This document shows positions 1-22,310 of a stretch of 64,000 bases of DNA, one piece after another; within the stretch, counting starts at the first letter, position 1, and each line of letters opens with the position of its first letter. The notes beneath the pieces were generated by a model, which saw nothing but the letters and a program-made list of their open reading frames with translations, was not told the origin of the DNA and did no database searches. The stretch covers positions 5,070,602 to 5,134,601 of the forward strand of contig NC_136013.1 in NCBI RefSeq assembly GCF_048128805.1, in the 5' to 3' direction. Made by a program: the position numbers and the translations under genes. This DNA comes from Centroberyx gerrardi. Taxonomy: Eukaryota; Chordata; Actinopteri; Beryciformes; Berycidae.

Positions 1-17
1 AGCACCCCTGCCTTACT

Positions 18-2093
18 GAGCCTGGTTCTCAGCCGGGATGGTATGACTGCCTTAAATTTAAGATGGCCAACTATTGCACAAAGCTTTGAAAAGCCGGATG
101 TGAGGATGTAGCAATCAACAGGGGTAAAAGAAGTAAAGGCAACCCAGAGGGAGGAATCATCAAGCAAGAATATCAAACGGCCAAAAAGAGGTGAAGCAAA
201 TTATCTGCCTAATTTACCTGAAGGACATGATGAAACAAGCCTCGAAAATGGCAGAAAGGTTCTCACGGAGGAAATGAAGAAAAAAAATGACCAAATGACA
301 CTCTCATCTCACAAATGATGGACCAAACATTCCCACTACGCAGACGAGAGATAGTAAAGAACATGGTTGAACGATGGCAAGCACTTTTCACGGAGAGACA
401 GGTAAGCTACCATTTTTGACCTGAATAGTGCCTGAAATGCCAAAAATCAAAACGCACCAAATTCAAGCTGTGAGGCCAGAAATCTCAGCACACTTGTAGG
501 AACGTTAATACACATTCTTTTCAAGTTGAAGAAATCTTGTTCATACACACAGGATTTATTGATACAAATCAGTATTTTGTGTTGGTTAGAAAGTAGTATA
601 TGCACTAGTCTGATTTGTTTGAAAATGGTATTTTAGCAAGCTAGAAGTGTACCTTGTCTTTCTATCTTGTAAGCTATAGTGGTTGCTAGTTTGCACAACT
701 GTTATGAATCGAATCGATGTCTACTTAATGTGCTGGCCTTGTAAATGTGTCTCTTAACTGATCTTTTCTGTCTCTGTATCATTAGACACCAGACGTGACT
801 GCACAGCGCTCTGTTGTCCTCAAAGGCATTCCCATTGTAGTCGGCGACAACTCCAGTGAATTCAACAAGACATGCTTTGTAAGTACTTGCACACAAAAAA
901 ACAGTTTGGTCTGCATTTATTGAAAAATCATATCCAGTACTCATACAGACGTAGAACAAAGATGTAACTCTGTCTGCACAATATACAGTGAGGTCTGTAC
1001 GTTTTTGTACAGTGACACGTGTTTTGTGCTCCAATTCCTCCACAATTCATCTGATAGGTATGTAAACACCCTGTAATTAAAATTGAAAGTTGCCACTTAA
1101 ACCTTAAAGTCATTAATTCATTTCAAATCTCAGGAGCAGGAGTCTAGAGTGAAAAGTCAGTGTCACTGTTCAAAAACGTACGGACCTTGTTGTGTATGCT
1201 TCCATAGATTTAGTTTATTCATACCACGTATATTTTAGAGCTGCAACGATGAATCGATGAATCGATTAGTTGTCAACTATTAAATTAATCGCCAACTATT
1301 TTGATAATCGATTAATCGGTTTGAGTAATTTTTTAAGAAAAATAAGTCAAAATTCTCTGATTCCAGCTTCTTAAATGTGAATATTTTCTGGTTTCTTTAC
1401 TCCTCTATGACAGTAAACTGAGTATCTTTGGGTTGTGGACAAAACAAGACATTTGAGGACGTCATCTTGAGCTTTGGGAAACACTGATCGACATTTTTCA
1501 CCATTTTCTGACATTTTATAGACCAAACAACTAATCGATTAATCGAGAAAATAATCGACAGATTAATCGACAGTGAAAATAATCGTTAGTTGCAGCCCTA
1601 GTATATTTCTTTGGCTACAGTGTTACAATGCAGCGTGAATGTGTATTTAAAGCTCTATTCTCTAGCAAATACTTTAACACCAAAAATGAATGTTCATAAG
1701 AAGAGCAAATCCAATGGGTAGCAAACATAACTTGCTATTCTAAAGAACATGTGTGTTTCTTTGCAGGATGCGGCGAGAGATGAGGCCCTAGCATCCGTCA
1801 CAGTTGGTGTGCTGACTGTTCTCAGTGAAGAAAGTCCTCATCAGGGTCCAAAATCAGAGCACCTCCAGCCCCTCTCCAGTGCCATTGTACTTGAGGGAGG
1901 TATTGTCATGGACAATATTAGAGACTTGCCTCAGGCAGTTTGCCTGTTATTTGGGCTTGCATATGCTTTGCATTTGGATTACCCAAAATGCATGGCAAAT
2001 ACACTCAAATTCATCCAAACAGTAATGCTTGGATTGGGAAACAAAACCCTCTCACCAAAACTGCTAACTCTGAAAAACAGTCTACTGGGTTAG
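18..2093 (+). pseudogene. Degraded copy of a multicopy fish gene resembling SAMD3-like uncharacterised proteins
   Basis: Three blocks look like exons of one protein. Block 1 (about 18-401) reads PGWYDCLKFKMANYCTKL, then KRPKRGEANYLPNLPEG, then MMDQTFPLRRREIVKNMVER, and ends at a CAG|GTAAGC donor at 401. Block 2 (786-878) lies between TAG and GTAAGT and begins TPDVTAQRS. Block 3 (1767-2093) follows TTTGCAG and ends in TAG; it contains VMDNIRDLPQAVCLLFGLAY. Blocks 2 and 3 are open and in phase. Block 1 is broken: a TGA follows CTKL, and the three recognisable segments lie in different frames, which implies at least two frameshifts. This order of motifs resembles a large family of uncharacterised teleost predicted proteins often labelled SAMD3-like; that assignment is from memory. 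Its function is unknown. It is either a pseudogene or a gene whose 5' exons I have misjudged. It is transcribed opposite to the ezrin fragment next door. Confidence 0.55.
1236..1600. mobile_element. hAT-type MITE, copy 1, with 8-bp target-site duplication
   Basis: This 365-bp element starts TAGAGCTGCAAC and ends GTTGCAGCCCTA, so the ends are imperfect terminal inverted repeats. It is flanked on both sides by GTATATTT (1228-1235 and 1601-1608), an 8-bp duplication typical of hAT insertions. The interior is rich in ATCGATTA-like words near both ends and has no coding capacity, so it is non-autonomous. It sits between the second and third blocks of the SAMD3-like copy. A near-identical copy lies at 44718-45067. 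Confidence 0.85.
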
Positions 2094-2151
2094 ACCAGTG
2101 AAGAGTCATCAGCTATCAGATAGCACTTGGTAACCTTTGCAATCATTATTG

Positions 2152-2415
2152 TACTGTTAATTGTTATGAGAGAAAAGTCAGATACTTCTGTGAAACGGTA
2201 CTGTTAATTGTTATGAGAGAAGTTAGAAATGGTACTGTTAATTGTTATGAGAGAAGTTAGATACTTTTGTGAAACGGTACTGTTAATTGTTATGAGAGAA
2301 GTTAGATACTTTTGTGAAACGGTACTGTTAATTGTTATGAGAGAAGTTAGATACTTTTGTGAAACGGTACTGTTAATTGTTATGAGAGAAGTTAGATACT
2401 TTTGTGAAACGGTAC
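2152..2415. repeat. 45-bp minisatellite
   Basis: Four uninterrupted 45-bp units, apparently identical, begin at 2231, 2276, 2321 and 2366 (each starts GGTACTGTTAATTG). They are preceded by a diverged unit (2152-2196) and a 34-bp truncated unit (2197-2230). Because 45 is a multiple of three, the array stays open in a frame on each strand and yields artificial repetitive ORFs (15-residue period). I see no evidence that it is translated. Confidence 0.95.
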
Positions 2416-4682
2416 TCACTTATTTGCTGTCCCAGCTATTGCTACAATCTTCACTTCACATTCAAATCTGTACCATGGAATGCTCTTACAGTGGTGGCAA
2501 TAGCGCCCCCTTGTGACTGCAAGAGTTGGTTGCTCAGTGTTTAAAAAAAAGAAAAACAAAGGAGGCTAGGATAATGTGGCCAGAAAAGAATCAAGCAAAG
2601 GTTGTGCATTGTTTACATTTTGAAAACGTTTAATGGAGTTCTAATATGTCATACAAATACTTAATATTTGTGGAGAACCCAAGGAGTGATGTTTTTCTTC
2701 TCAGTTGATGTGTTGGTTTAATCCTAGGACTGATGCTCGGTTTGGGACACAATGTTTTAATTGTTTTAAATGTTTTAATGTATTATGTCCGAATTGCATT
2801 AGGTCCGGTTGGCTTTACCAGTATAGGTTCACAGTCTTGTAGTTAACAGGTGCTTACTTGTTTAATATTGTGAGACACTTAATGGTTAGTATGTCTTCCT
2901 TTTCAGGTGCAAGGAATTAACACATAAAAATGTGATTTTATTTTGCTTTGTCCAATACTACAGCATACGCAAACCTCATGTTCTGCAGTTCAATATCAAA
3001 CCAAAGTGTGTTGTTTGAGCTAATCTTTTATACTTGAATGTACGAGAGATTGATATTTAGGGACAGAAGTCTGTACACTTGAGGCTGAACAATAGATTAA
3101 ATTCATATTGCTATTGCAGTAGTGTAACTTACATTACAAAGATCACAGTATGGACAATTTAAAATTAGTTTCAAAATACATATTAAATACGAGAAAGGAT
3201 GGAGAACATTTTATTGATTATTGTAAGGTTATTATATAAGAGTTTTAAACTACAAAACAAGCAAATGTAAATTTTAAATTGGATAATATTTACAATAATA
3301 TTGGAATCATCGGCTAAAATAATGGCAATGTTTAATTTAATTAAGTGAACCTGAAAAATTATGAGTGAGTAGAACTAAAAGTCTTAAGTTGTGGTTAGTG
3401 ATTGATTTAAGTAGGGTTCAATTTGTATCAAGCAGTGCACACAAAATGAAAAAATTAAGTTATCACAAAGCATGACTTTTAAGTTACATAAAATTAAAAA
3501 GTTTATGTTAGTTGTACTAATTAATAACTTAATTTAAGTATTGCACACTCAGAATAAACAAGTTACTCTAACTCACCATCTTAAGTTTACTTAATTTTTC
3601 TGAGGCAATGAGTTTGCATACTTTTTTTAAGTAAAGCCAACTTATTATATTTTACAGTGTACATACATATATCATACAGGGTAAAACATTAGCTTTTGTT
3701 TCAGAGGCATTTTCTGCCCCCTTGATCTGATTTTTAAGGGCATTTCGGTTATTTTCAGGAGCAATTGAACTATCTATCTACTTAGTGACTATGTAATAAT
3801 GGATTTGTATTAGAAATGGCACATAAATGCTCAGTTTGTACCAGTAAAATGTATTTTAACTTCTTTCCCAATGCTGGAACTTGCAGTAGGACTTACAGAA
3901 GAGGATGGTGCCATTTTCCCCACCTAGTCCATCTTCCACTCCTCGATTGTGGCGTTTTTTTTGTTTTTGTTTTTTTTATGATATTGGTTCTTTTATTTTT
4001 GTTGATGCAGTGGTTTTGTAAAGTCAGTATTTTCTTCCACTGCTGGCTGCATGGTGCCAACATTTTCTACTGCTTCAGGCTGTGTACTCGGGTTGTTTTC
4101 TGATCAAAAAACACTCAATTTTTCTCACCCAGAAATCGCCTATGGTGGGATTTGGCAACTCTTATTCACTTTTAATTTCATGGGGGTTTTAATTAACTTT
4201 TAGGGGTATTTTTTGCTTTAAAGCCCCTGTTAATTTCGCACCCTGATACAGTATATAGGCAAAGTATTGTGATGGTGAGCTCAAGTTGCTTTTAACACTG
4301 TTTTGGCATGTTTCAGAATGCAAAAAATATACACACCCTTAATCAAAAGGGTGTGTATAAGGGTTTGTAAACATGATGAACATCTTTTAATGTTAAATGC
4401 ATATTATACTGCAATTGAGTGAGCAACAAAAGAAAATTAAGTCCACTCTCTGCTGCAATAGTTTTGCTTTTTTTCTGTACATCTGTCAGGCAAATAAACA
4501 GCAGAGGGCAGCAGTTCCATGTTATGTGGTTGAGTTTCAAAAAAGTTCACTGCACTACAGATTAGACTTGGCTTTATCATGTTATCCCTGATAGTTTAGT
4601 GTATATTGTAGCACACTGCTACTCTTTGAATTATCAAATTAAGTCAATCGAAGTCAAGTCAAGTCAAGCATCTCTGTCTCAC
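2416..4682. other. AT-rich non-coding region
   Basis: No convincing exon is seen on either strand. About 3425-3660 has the AAGTTAACTT-like style of words and the TTTACAGTG end seen in some fish non-autonomous DNA transposons, but I could not find the matching left end. The stretch lies just downstream of the last visible ezrin exon, where the remaining ezrin coiled-coil and C-terminal exons could have been expected; none are recognisable. Confidence 0.6.
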
Positions 4683-12785
<8,103 letters not shown>

Positions 12786-14124
12786 CTTGGCTGCGACCGG
12801 TGTGCGAGCTCCAGCAGAAGAAAGTGTTTCCCAGGCTGAGTGAGACTGCAGTGGCCGACTCCCAGCAGGACCTGCACCTGATAAAAGGACGTAGCTCTGC
12901 TCTCGCTGGCAAACCCAAGGGTTGGGCTTCTGTCCTTTGAACTCGGCTGTAGATCGCTCACACTGACACACGGGGAGGCTTGACTCAGTCACTAACGCAC
13001 GGTCCTGCCCAAAGACAATCACCTGTCTCAGCACCTTGGCTGCTGTGACCTTTGATCTGAGCATGTTGGGGTATATAGGCTCGAGGTCCTATTTATGTTG
13101 CCTGTTTGAAAATGACATGAGAGAGGGATGGGCTGCCACAAAGACATAATATACAAATTAGAGCGTGTTTTTGTGGTGAATTGAATGCAAACACAAACTC
13201 TGAAAACTTTGGGATTTAGAGACTTTAATGATATGAAAAGTAAATCTAGCAGAAAACAATGTAAACATTCACACAGCATCAGAGCGTAAGGTTTTATATC
13301 CCATAAATATGCCATTGAACTTGATTTTAATACATTTGTCGGCATCGTTTCATGTCAAAATCAACTTCATATGAGCACCGACTACATGTCTTTATTTAAT
13401 AAACTGCATCTGATTTATCAGCGCACTCTCCTACTTCTGAGCAGGTGGAGGGTTTGTGGTATTTCATTCATTTGATCAAGTTCTTCTATTACATAAATCA
13501 ACACCAAAGTCAGATTCAGTTTCTTCTTGAGTTCATTTGCCCTTTTGACTTTGGCCACCGGAGTGAAGAACAACAGTCTTGCAATCACATAATGTACTGC
13601 AGTTACATATAGTCTAAAGTTAAAACAAAAAAACCCTTCAAAACCATATTATATAATATTCTCATATAATATTGTCATAGCTCAAAACCTTGCATGTTCC
13701 AAGAACATTTGAGGAAGTAAGAAAAACAGCCTAATTTTCATATTGATGACCGTGTTATTAGGAAAGATATAATGTGTTTTGAATTGGTTTCTTGGGTCCT
13801 GTGAACATAAAACTCACTCAAATAATAAAGGACAATGCAAACCTTAAGTTCAAGTAAATATGAATAGAAAATCTCTATCATATGTGTTGCACTGTCCCCT
13901 TGTACTGTGTGTGAGGTGCTGTTTTACCGTGTGTGTCACTTACTGATTTGTCCCTGCACCAGTGTCAAAAAGATAAATTACTGTACATTTAATTGTTCTT
14001 GGCACATGTGATTCTGATTCATATTCTAATCAAGTGAAGAGAAAATATTCAAAGAGCTAACAAGACACTCTTCCTGATGAAAAGGAAAATAAAAAAACGA
14101 TCCTTTACAGAAGTTGAAACAAGA
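12786..14124. other. Ezrin 5' leader and promoter area; ezrin-nenf intergenic region
   Basis: Immediately above the ezrin ATG (minus strand) the sequence is moderately GC-rich up to about 13065, which fits a leader or promoter. A minus-strand CTATATAC-like word lies near 13073-13080, but no start site can be fixed. From about 13090 to 14124 the sequence is AT-rich without recognisable exons. A TTTAAT at 13988-13993 is ATTAAA on the minus strand and could be the nenf poly(A) signal. Confidence 0.45.
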
Positions 14125-15689
<1,565 letters not shown>

Positions 15690-16910
15690 GGCAGGTTCGC
15701 TGTTTGGACGAAGTAATGCGGAAATTACAGCGTCCACTTCCCTCTGGCGCTCATGCTGCTTTTAGGTGTCGTCGGAAATATCAGTTTCACGCGTCGAGCG
15801 CGCATGAACGAGCCAACAGAGATGTAAATGCGACTGGGAAAGTGTGAATTTTCTCTGACACACGAGCTGCCGACATGTGAGGTTTAGGTGACAAGTCTTC
15901 AGGGGAAATGAAATGAAAAGCCATGACTGATGGTAAAAGCTAAACAATTTTTGGCTTATAAATTAGACTAATCAAAACATCACTTAGGCTACATGCCTTA
16001 TGCACATTTTCTCCTTTTTAATTATGTGGCTGCTTCACAAAATAGGCTATCTCTGTGCGGCTTGATTTCCAAAGTAAAACAACATCCACTGAAAAACTAT
16101 TGTTACTGGGTCAATTTCGTCATTATTTACGTAATGTTAAGTAGGCTAACAGTTGGCTAGCAACCTGTATCGGTGATTTGCACTGCTCCACTGTGGTTTC
16201 GCTGTCAAAAATTATGTCTTGTTTTTATGGAGGAGACGAATGTGCGCTAGGATGAAAACGATAACAAATTAGTCACCGTTATTATATTAGGCTATTATAT
16301 TATTTAGTATCACTGTTGAAAATACAGGAAAGTGAATTTATGGTGTCACAACGCTGTATCTTATGTACACAGGTGGTTTTCATCTAGGTATATATTTTTT
16401 CTGAATCTGCTGTTCTAAACTCATGATTCAACTAGATGGTTCTGTTCAAAACATAAAACTCTTTATCTTGGGATTTTCTGACATGTCAATGGAGAAAATG
16501 AATGCGAAATTTGGGCGGGGCCGTTTAAACTGTTTACGACTCCTGAGCTCGGAAGAAGGCGCTTACGAGGAGCACGTGAAGGCAGCGTTAGGTCAGTAAA
16601 GTTATCAACAGAAGGAGGTAGGAAGCAAGACAAGGGAACCAAGGGAATGAGACGCAGCATTGTGTTGGAGCGCGGCCTGTAGGTGCTGCTGCTTATTATC
16701 ATGGGATGGGCCTTTATCGTCGCCAACCCCCCGTGTCTCCCTCTGAGCGGAAATTGGGACCGCAGCGCGAGCCGGGGGAAACACCATTTCCTAAAAAAAA
16801 AAAAATGCTTCTATTATTAAAGTTTGTTTTGTGACTTCGCGTGAATCGCCTAACTTCCCTCCTGCAAGGCAAGCACTGATAGGTTTATTCACTGAAAGAA
16901 GTGCAGCGGA
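15690..16910. promoter_or_regulatory. Head-to-head nenf / pacc1 promoter region
   Basis: The two start codons face away from each other, 1.2 kb apart. A GC box (GGGCGGGGCC, 16513-16522) and an E-box (CACGTG, 16573-16578) lie in the GC-richer stretch 16500-16770 upstream of pacc1. The nenf side (15690-15850) has CpG-containing sequence such as GCGTCGAGCGCGC. The exact start sites cannot be fixed by eye. Confidence 0.5.
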
Positions 16911-19900
16911 ATGCTTGGGAACGAAAGCTCCCGGTCATACCAAGAGGTAAGAAAGTTACAGCTCCCATTGTGTTTACACTGTTTCCAGTTAGATTTTAGC
17001 TTTGTCTTAATAACCAAGTAATAACCTGCTAATTTGAACTTTCTCGCGAAATGGAAGAGGCAATACACTGTCAAAAAGTGTGTGTAGAGCGCACTTTATA
17101 TCATGTGACAGGACAGCTGACGGTGTTATGTAATAACAGCCAACTGTGAGAGGAGCTGACTGCATGTTTTGCCATTTTACTCTGATTCACTACAGAGCTG
17201 ATAATCAGTCTTTCAAATTTCTAGAAGTAGCCAATATTATACAAATATCACAGCAAAACCTTGAGTCCCAGGAGGAATATTACAGAAATTTAGTGGTAAT
17301 AATATAGGCCCAGTGATGATACCATGAAGTATGATGAAGTCACTGTAAACTCACTAGAAACACTATAAGCCCCTTTGAAATTTGTTCCTTGTGTTTGTTC
17401 GCCAGTTTTAACATTTGATTGAGTTGTAGAAGTTGTAATTCTAATCGAACTATGCTGAAAATATGACTTGTGTAAATGGTGATTCTTGATATCTATAATT
17501 CACTTATGACTTGTCAAGATGTGAATTTAAAATATAAAGATATTTAGATAGCCTAATATGACTTGTCAAAGTAATTAAATATATCTATCAATTGACTAGT
17601 CAAAATGTAAATTATACATATATACATTTCAGTTATGAATAGTCAAAATGTTATTTCTTTATCTCTAGATTTCTAAACATCTACTATGACTATATCATAA
17701 TTCTATATCTAGGTTATAATTCAATCAATAATTCAATCTAAAATTTTAAGATGACTTGTCAAAATGTCAATTCAAGATATCTATCAATCAGCCATGACAT
17801 TAATTATAAGTAGGCCTATAGCTAACTTAATTACAACAGTCATAATGGATAAACTTTTATCACTGACTTTTATCAGCCTCCTATAATAGATATCTGTAAT
17901 TCATTTTTGACTAGTCATCATAATTCCAAGTCATCAGATCATTAATGGACCAACCCACATTCTCTCTCTGCTCCTATTCTCTGCTAAAGTGTACTGTTTT
18001 TATCCTTACAGTTCAATGGTGATGATGATGATGATGATGAAGGTGAAACACAGTCCCCAATTTTTTACCAAGATATCACTGATGACCTGGAGCCAGATGA
18101 GCCGAACGGTCGCATCTCACCAGGTGAGGACCAGTGACCTGGTGGAACATGTCGCATTATGCATTCATATTCATATGTTTCTGGCATTGGATGCCCCAGT
18201 GGGAACCAAACCCTCGAAACTTTTTTTTTTTACCTCTGAAATAGTTAACCCAACTTTTTAAGATGAGAAATACAATGTAAATATATATAAAATACATGTT
18301 AAGTATACATTACAGTAAAAAACTGATGTAAATACTAGGGTTAGACAGATATATCGGGCCGATATTGGCCTTTTATTAAATATCAAATACCAGCCAGTCA
18401 CGTCGTCCACCTCTGATATATAAATTAATTCTTCATTTAAAGGCCTAATGTATCCTAAAGTTTCCCCTTCCACTGAACAGGTGTGGTAAAAGAGTTTCAT
18501 TAGTCTGGGTTTCAATGTAGAGTTTTATTCTCCCATGATGCTCTAAATGTGGCTTCAAAACAGTTTTCAACCCTGCCAAGAAAAACATTCTGGGGGAAAC
18601 ACTGAATACTTGTTTGGCATTAAAATTGTTAAAGATATTGAATATTGGCACAAAGTATTGGTTGTCTGCCACTTAAGTCTAAAAATATTGGCATTGGTGT
18701 CAGGCTTCAAAAACCCATATCAGTTGAGCCTGAGTAAATACCCTATTTCATGAAAATAGGGTCTTTACAAAAAAAAACCCCATACATTCTGACTAAAATG
18801 ATTACTAAAAATGTATTAATTCTGTAATTATAGTTATTTAATTATATTTGCTGTTGCCTTGTGGTGTTCAGGCGTGGAGTTCATTGTTTATCCACACAAA
18901 CCTTTTAAGACTGATCCCATGAGCCTTTGCTCCCATAAGGCAGTCAGAAAACGCCGGGATTACACTTCCCCTCACCGTTTTCCTCCTTTTCCCCTTTCCT
19001 TTTCTCAGAGGATGACACGAGGGAAAGCAGCCCGTCGATGAGATTCAGTAAAGCCTGCCTGAAGAACGTGTTCATGGTGGTTCTGATCTTCATCTACCTG
19101 CTGCTGACGGCGGTGGCGGTGTTCCTGGCCTACCAGACCATCACCGACTTCATGGAGAAACTCAACCACCCCGTCATGTCCGTCACCTACAAAGAGGTTG
19201 ACTCGTTCGCACCCCCTGGTATGTATAAATAACGAATAGGGGTACAATCTGGGGCCATTGAACGGGTTAGCAGGTAGCAGCCAGTGTGCTACGTGAAATT
19301 GTTTTATACTCAAACTGAATAGGTGAAGCTTTAAAGTCACGCTCCAAGTGGCATAAATACAGATGTTTTGCTGTTCAGAATGATCTTTTATGCTTATTTA
19401 TTTTAAGAATATTCAACGTAATTGTATCACAGTTGACTCTACATGGTCCACATTCCAGTCTTAGTGAATGTACCTTTAAAATTATGTTAAACTTTGGTAG
19501 TAGCTTGGGTTGTGTATCTTCCTCCATGATGTAACCCCAAAATCGCTGATTCTCTGTTATCTGTTGCTCCGGTAGAGATGATTGGAGAATTGTGTTTTTG
19601 TCTCTTGTCCATTCACTGCCATTATATGGAGGAACAGGTCTCAAAATCACACTTTTAGCACATAAATGAACGTGGACAAAGCAGATTCTGACAATGCATA
19701 AACAAACTAGTACTGTTCCTCACGTGTGTTGAAGTGAAGCAGCTTCTTTAAACCTTATTAAACCTTTCAGTTTGAACAAGTTTAACAGTTTAACGGAGGA
19801 AACGTATGCAGTGAACCTTTACCGTGCCGTAATATCATACTGTGAACATTTTGGGTTTGTTTTGGTTGAATTTGAACCTGCGTGTCGTGTAAACCGAAGC

Positions 19901-22066
19901 GGTTGGACTCGGCCATCTCCTGCACTTCGCTGTCCGTCTGGTGCTTGCTGGGTTATTTCAGCTTCAGCACTCGTCATACATTATTTATCCTGTGGTTTGT
20001 TTCTGAGCAGGTATCGCTCTGTACCCCGGGAGAGCGCAGCTGTTGGGTTGTAAGCACCACTACCATGACTACATCCCTCCTTTAGTGGACCCAGGGAAAC
20101 CTCAGGAAGGAGACTGTCTGATTGAAGAAGTTACTTACCGAGGGCCGTTCTCTAATCAAACACAGGTCAGAGACGCTGCCGTGAATTGTTTTCGCTGGGT
20201 GGTTTCACAGACATGAATTAAAGGTCTGCTGACATGGTTAGGGAAACTAATCAGCAATGCAAAAATCATGTATCTAGAATATCAATTTAAATGTCTATTT
20301 TGCTACTCTCTATCACCGACTGATACAACACAATAGTGATTCAACCCACCGCCAGTTCATGAAAGCTTTTACATTTGCTGCTCTAAACACATGTTCTCTG
20401 GTAGCTCTTTCCCGGGAAAAATCCTCCAGCGGACAGGAAGTGATGCGTGTTATGTTTCCGGCAGCAGCAGCGGTTTGTTCGGAATAAACAGAAGAAGAAC
20501 TGGGTAGTTAGCTTGAGCAGCGATAGCCACCACGGCTGAACGGGCAAATAAAAGAGCGCCACCTAGAGAAACTCAAACTTCATCAAACAGAAAATCCAAG
20601 GAAAAAGACGTCACAGTCCCGCCCACACTGTTTTGATTGACAGGTGATCTCTGGGAAGTGCAGTGCAGGAACACCACAGCAACGAGCGCTTAGCAACAAA
20701 GATGGAGCCAAAATAAAAAAAACAAGAATCTTGCGGATTACCACTTTAAATAGTAAACGTGTTAAACAGCATATTTCCAGTGAAGAAGAATGTGGGAAGC
20801 ATTTCATCTTCCCACATTCTATATTGCTTTTGCTTTCATGTTTTATAATGCAAACCAAAAAATATATTTCCCTCTGATAGTCTTTAGTCCAGGCTTAATT
20901 TCTGTGTGTGAAACTGCCCCCATTGTGATCTCTTTGTTTTAAAAGCAGATGATACTAACTCTTCACTTCTCTATCGTAGAAAAAAGCTCTGGTGGTCCGC
21001 GGCCCGTCTGAAGTCAGAAAGAAAGAGCTAATCTTCATGCAGTTCAGTCACAATGAAACAGAGGAGGACTTCAGCGCCATCACTTACATGCTTTTTGCCA
21101 AGTATAGCGACTTGACTGAAAGGTAACAGCAAGCATTGATGTATTGATGATGTAATGTCTGACTGGTGTGACAGCTGATCAGCAACACGCAGCATTTGTA
21201 AATACCTTTTCTGGTTTGTTTTGTTTTGCTGGTGGGGAAGGGGACGTCTAGGAACACAGGAAAGTATTTTAAAGTCAATTTAATCTGACAACTTTCCTCA
21301 CACTATCTGAACTGCCAGATATCTGGTACTCCATGCCTGTTGAAACAAATACAAAGAATGATTTGCAAATGCTGTTGTACCCAGTCTGTCTGATAACAGT
21401 TTGTCTCATTGATAGAGGCAAGTAGTAAAGTGTCAGCTGTGCCTCCTCCCGACAGTGCAGATAAGTCAGAGTTCATGATGGACTGTGAGATGAATTACTC
21501 CATGTGGACGTTCTCCGGAGGATTCAGGACCTGGGTCAAGATGTCTCTAGTGAGGACATCCGGGAAAAGCAACGAAGCCGTCGAGTTTCGGCAAGAGGTA
21601 TCGCTTTTTATTTGTGTGTTTAACCCATTTTTCAGCATCCTTTGAATTTCTGTTTGGGTTAGAGGTGTGACTGTTGATGTTAAAAAAACGTGTTGGATCT
21701 TCCAGTCCGGTGTGGTGAAATTCAATGACAAAAGGCCTGAATCAGAGAAAACCAATCAGCTTTTCTTCGTTGTGTTTGAATGGCGGGATCCTTTCATGCA
21801 AGAAATCAGACTGGTAAGTTCTCACTTGACATTCTCCCCATTCGATCTGAACCCCTAACCCTAATCCTCGTCTCTGTAACGCTGGTTTGCTTCCTTCCCA
21901 ACAGATAGTGACAGCAAATCCCTGGAACTCCATAGCCATTCTCTGTGGGGTTTTCATGGCTCTCTTCAAGGCCGCTAACTTCGCTAAACTCAGTGTTCAG
22001 TGGATCATCAAAATGCGGAAGAGACATCTGCGGAACAGAACAAGGGAACTGAACAAGATAAGCTGA
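16911..22066 (+). CDS. pacc1: Proton-activated chloride channel (PACC1 / TMEM206)
   Basis: PACC1 is an acid-activated anion channel of the plasma membrane and endosomes, with two membrane spans and a large extracellular domain; it works as a trimer. Coding exons: 16911-16946, 18012-18123, 19009-19218, 20011-20165, 20980-21122, 21423-21597, 21706-21813, 21905-22066 (1101 bp, 366 aa; human is 350). The N-terminus MLGNESSRSYQE resembles the human SYQEL start and is followed by an Asp run. TM1 is about residues 70-92 (RFSKACLKNVF then IFIYLLLTAVAVFL) and TM2 about 321-341 (NSIAILCGVFMALFKAANF). The Lys in ALFKAA corresponds, from memory, to the human selectivity lysine. FSGGFRTWVKMSL and TNQLFFVVFEWRDPF are conserved. 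The exon 6 acceptor could be 21423 or 21426; both keep phase and differ by one codon. An ATTAAA signal follows at 22286. Confidence 0.96.
17458..17945. repeat. Degenerate tandem repeat with TGACTTGTCA-type words
   Basis: The near-palindromic word TGACTTGTCA or TGACTAGTCA, usually followed by AAATG, recurs at about 17465, 17505, 17557, 17592, 17635, 17752 and 17912. It alternates with AGATATCTAT-like words. Spacing is irregular, about 35-160 bp. It lies in pacc1 intron 1 and is probably an old, decayed satellite or MITE cluster. Confidence 0.6.
18336..18735. mobile_element. hAT-like MITE (ATATCGGCC family), diverged
   Basis: It starts TAGGGTTAGACAGATATATC and ends near CCCATATCAGTTGAGCCTGA, which are degenerate inverted ends. 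The interior has paired ATATTGGC words. Related fragments occur near 48768-48811, 58302-58745 and 59268-59332. It lies in pacc1 intron 2. Confidence 0.55.
20270..20618. repeat. Dispersed repeat family A, copy 2
   Basis: This is the second copy of the element at 8060-8410, in the same orientation, within pacc1 intron 4. The match runs for about 340 bp with scattered substitutions. Confidence 0.8.
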
Positions 22067-22310
22067 AATGCTCTGCGAAAAAAAGCATTTGCACTGATGA
22101 CGCAATTTCTGTAAATCGGCAGTGCCTTCAAGAATTTATTTTGTGATCGTTAACACGTGTTTTGAGATCACTACTTGCACCATTTTGCAATCGGTGGTGA
22201 GGATTATGGACACTAGGGGATTTTTATCTGTAAAAATTGTGTCGTCACTCACCTGCTGGATGTCAGTCACATGTTCTAACTGAATATTAAAGCTGGCTCA
22301 ATCATCTCTT
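22067..22310 (+). other. pacc1: pacc1 3' UTR with ATTAAA poly(A) signal
   Basis: The TGA at 22064-22066 is followed by about 220 bp to ATTAAA at 22286-22291. A later AATAAA-like cluster near 23062-23075 could serve a longer transcript. Confidence 0.5.

Noticed and set aside
2204-2516. ORFs of 15-residue repeats on both strands
   Set aside because: They are by-products of the 45-bp minisatellite with no start context, splice links or homology.
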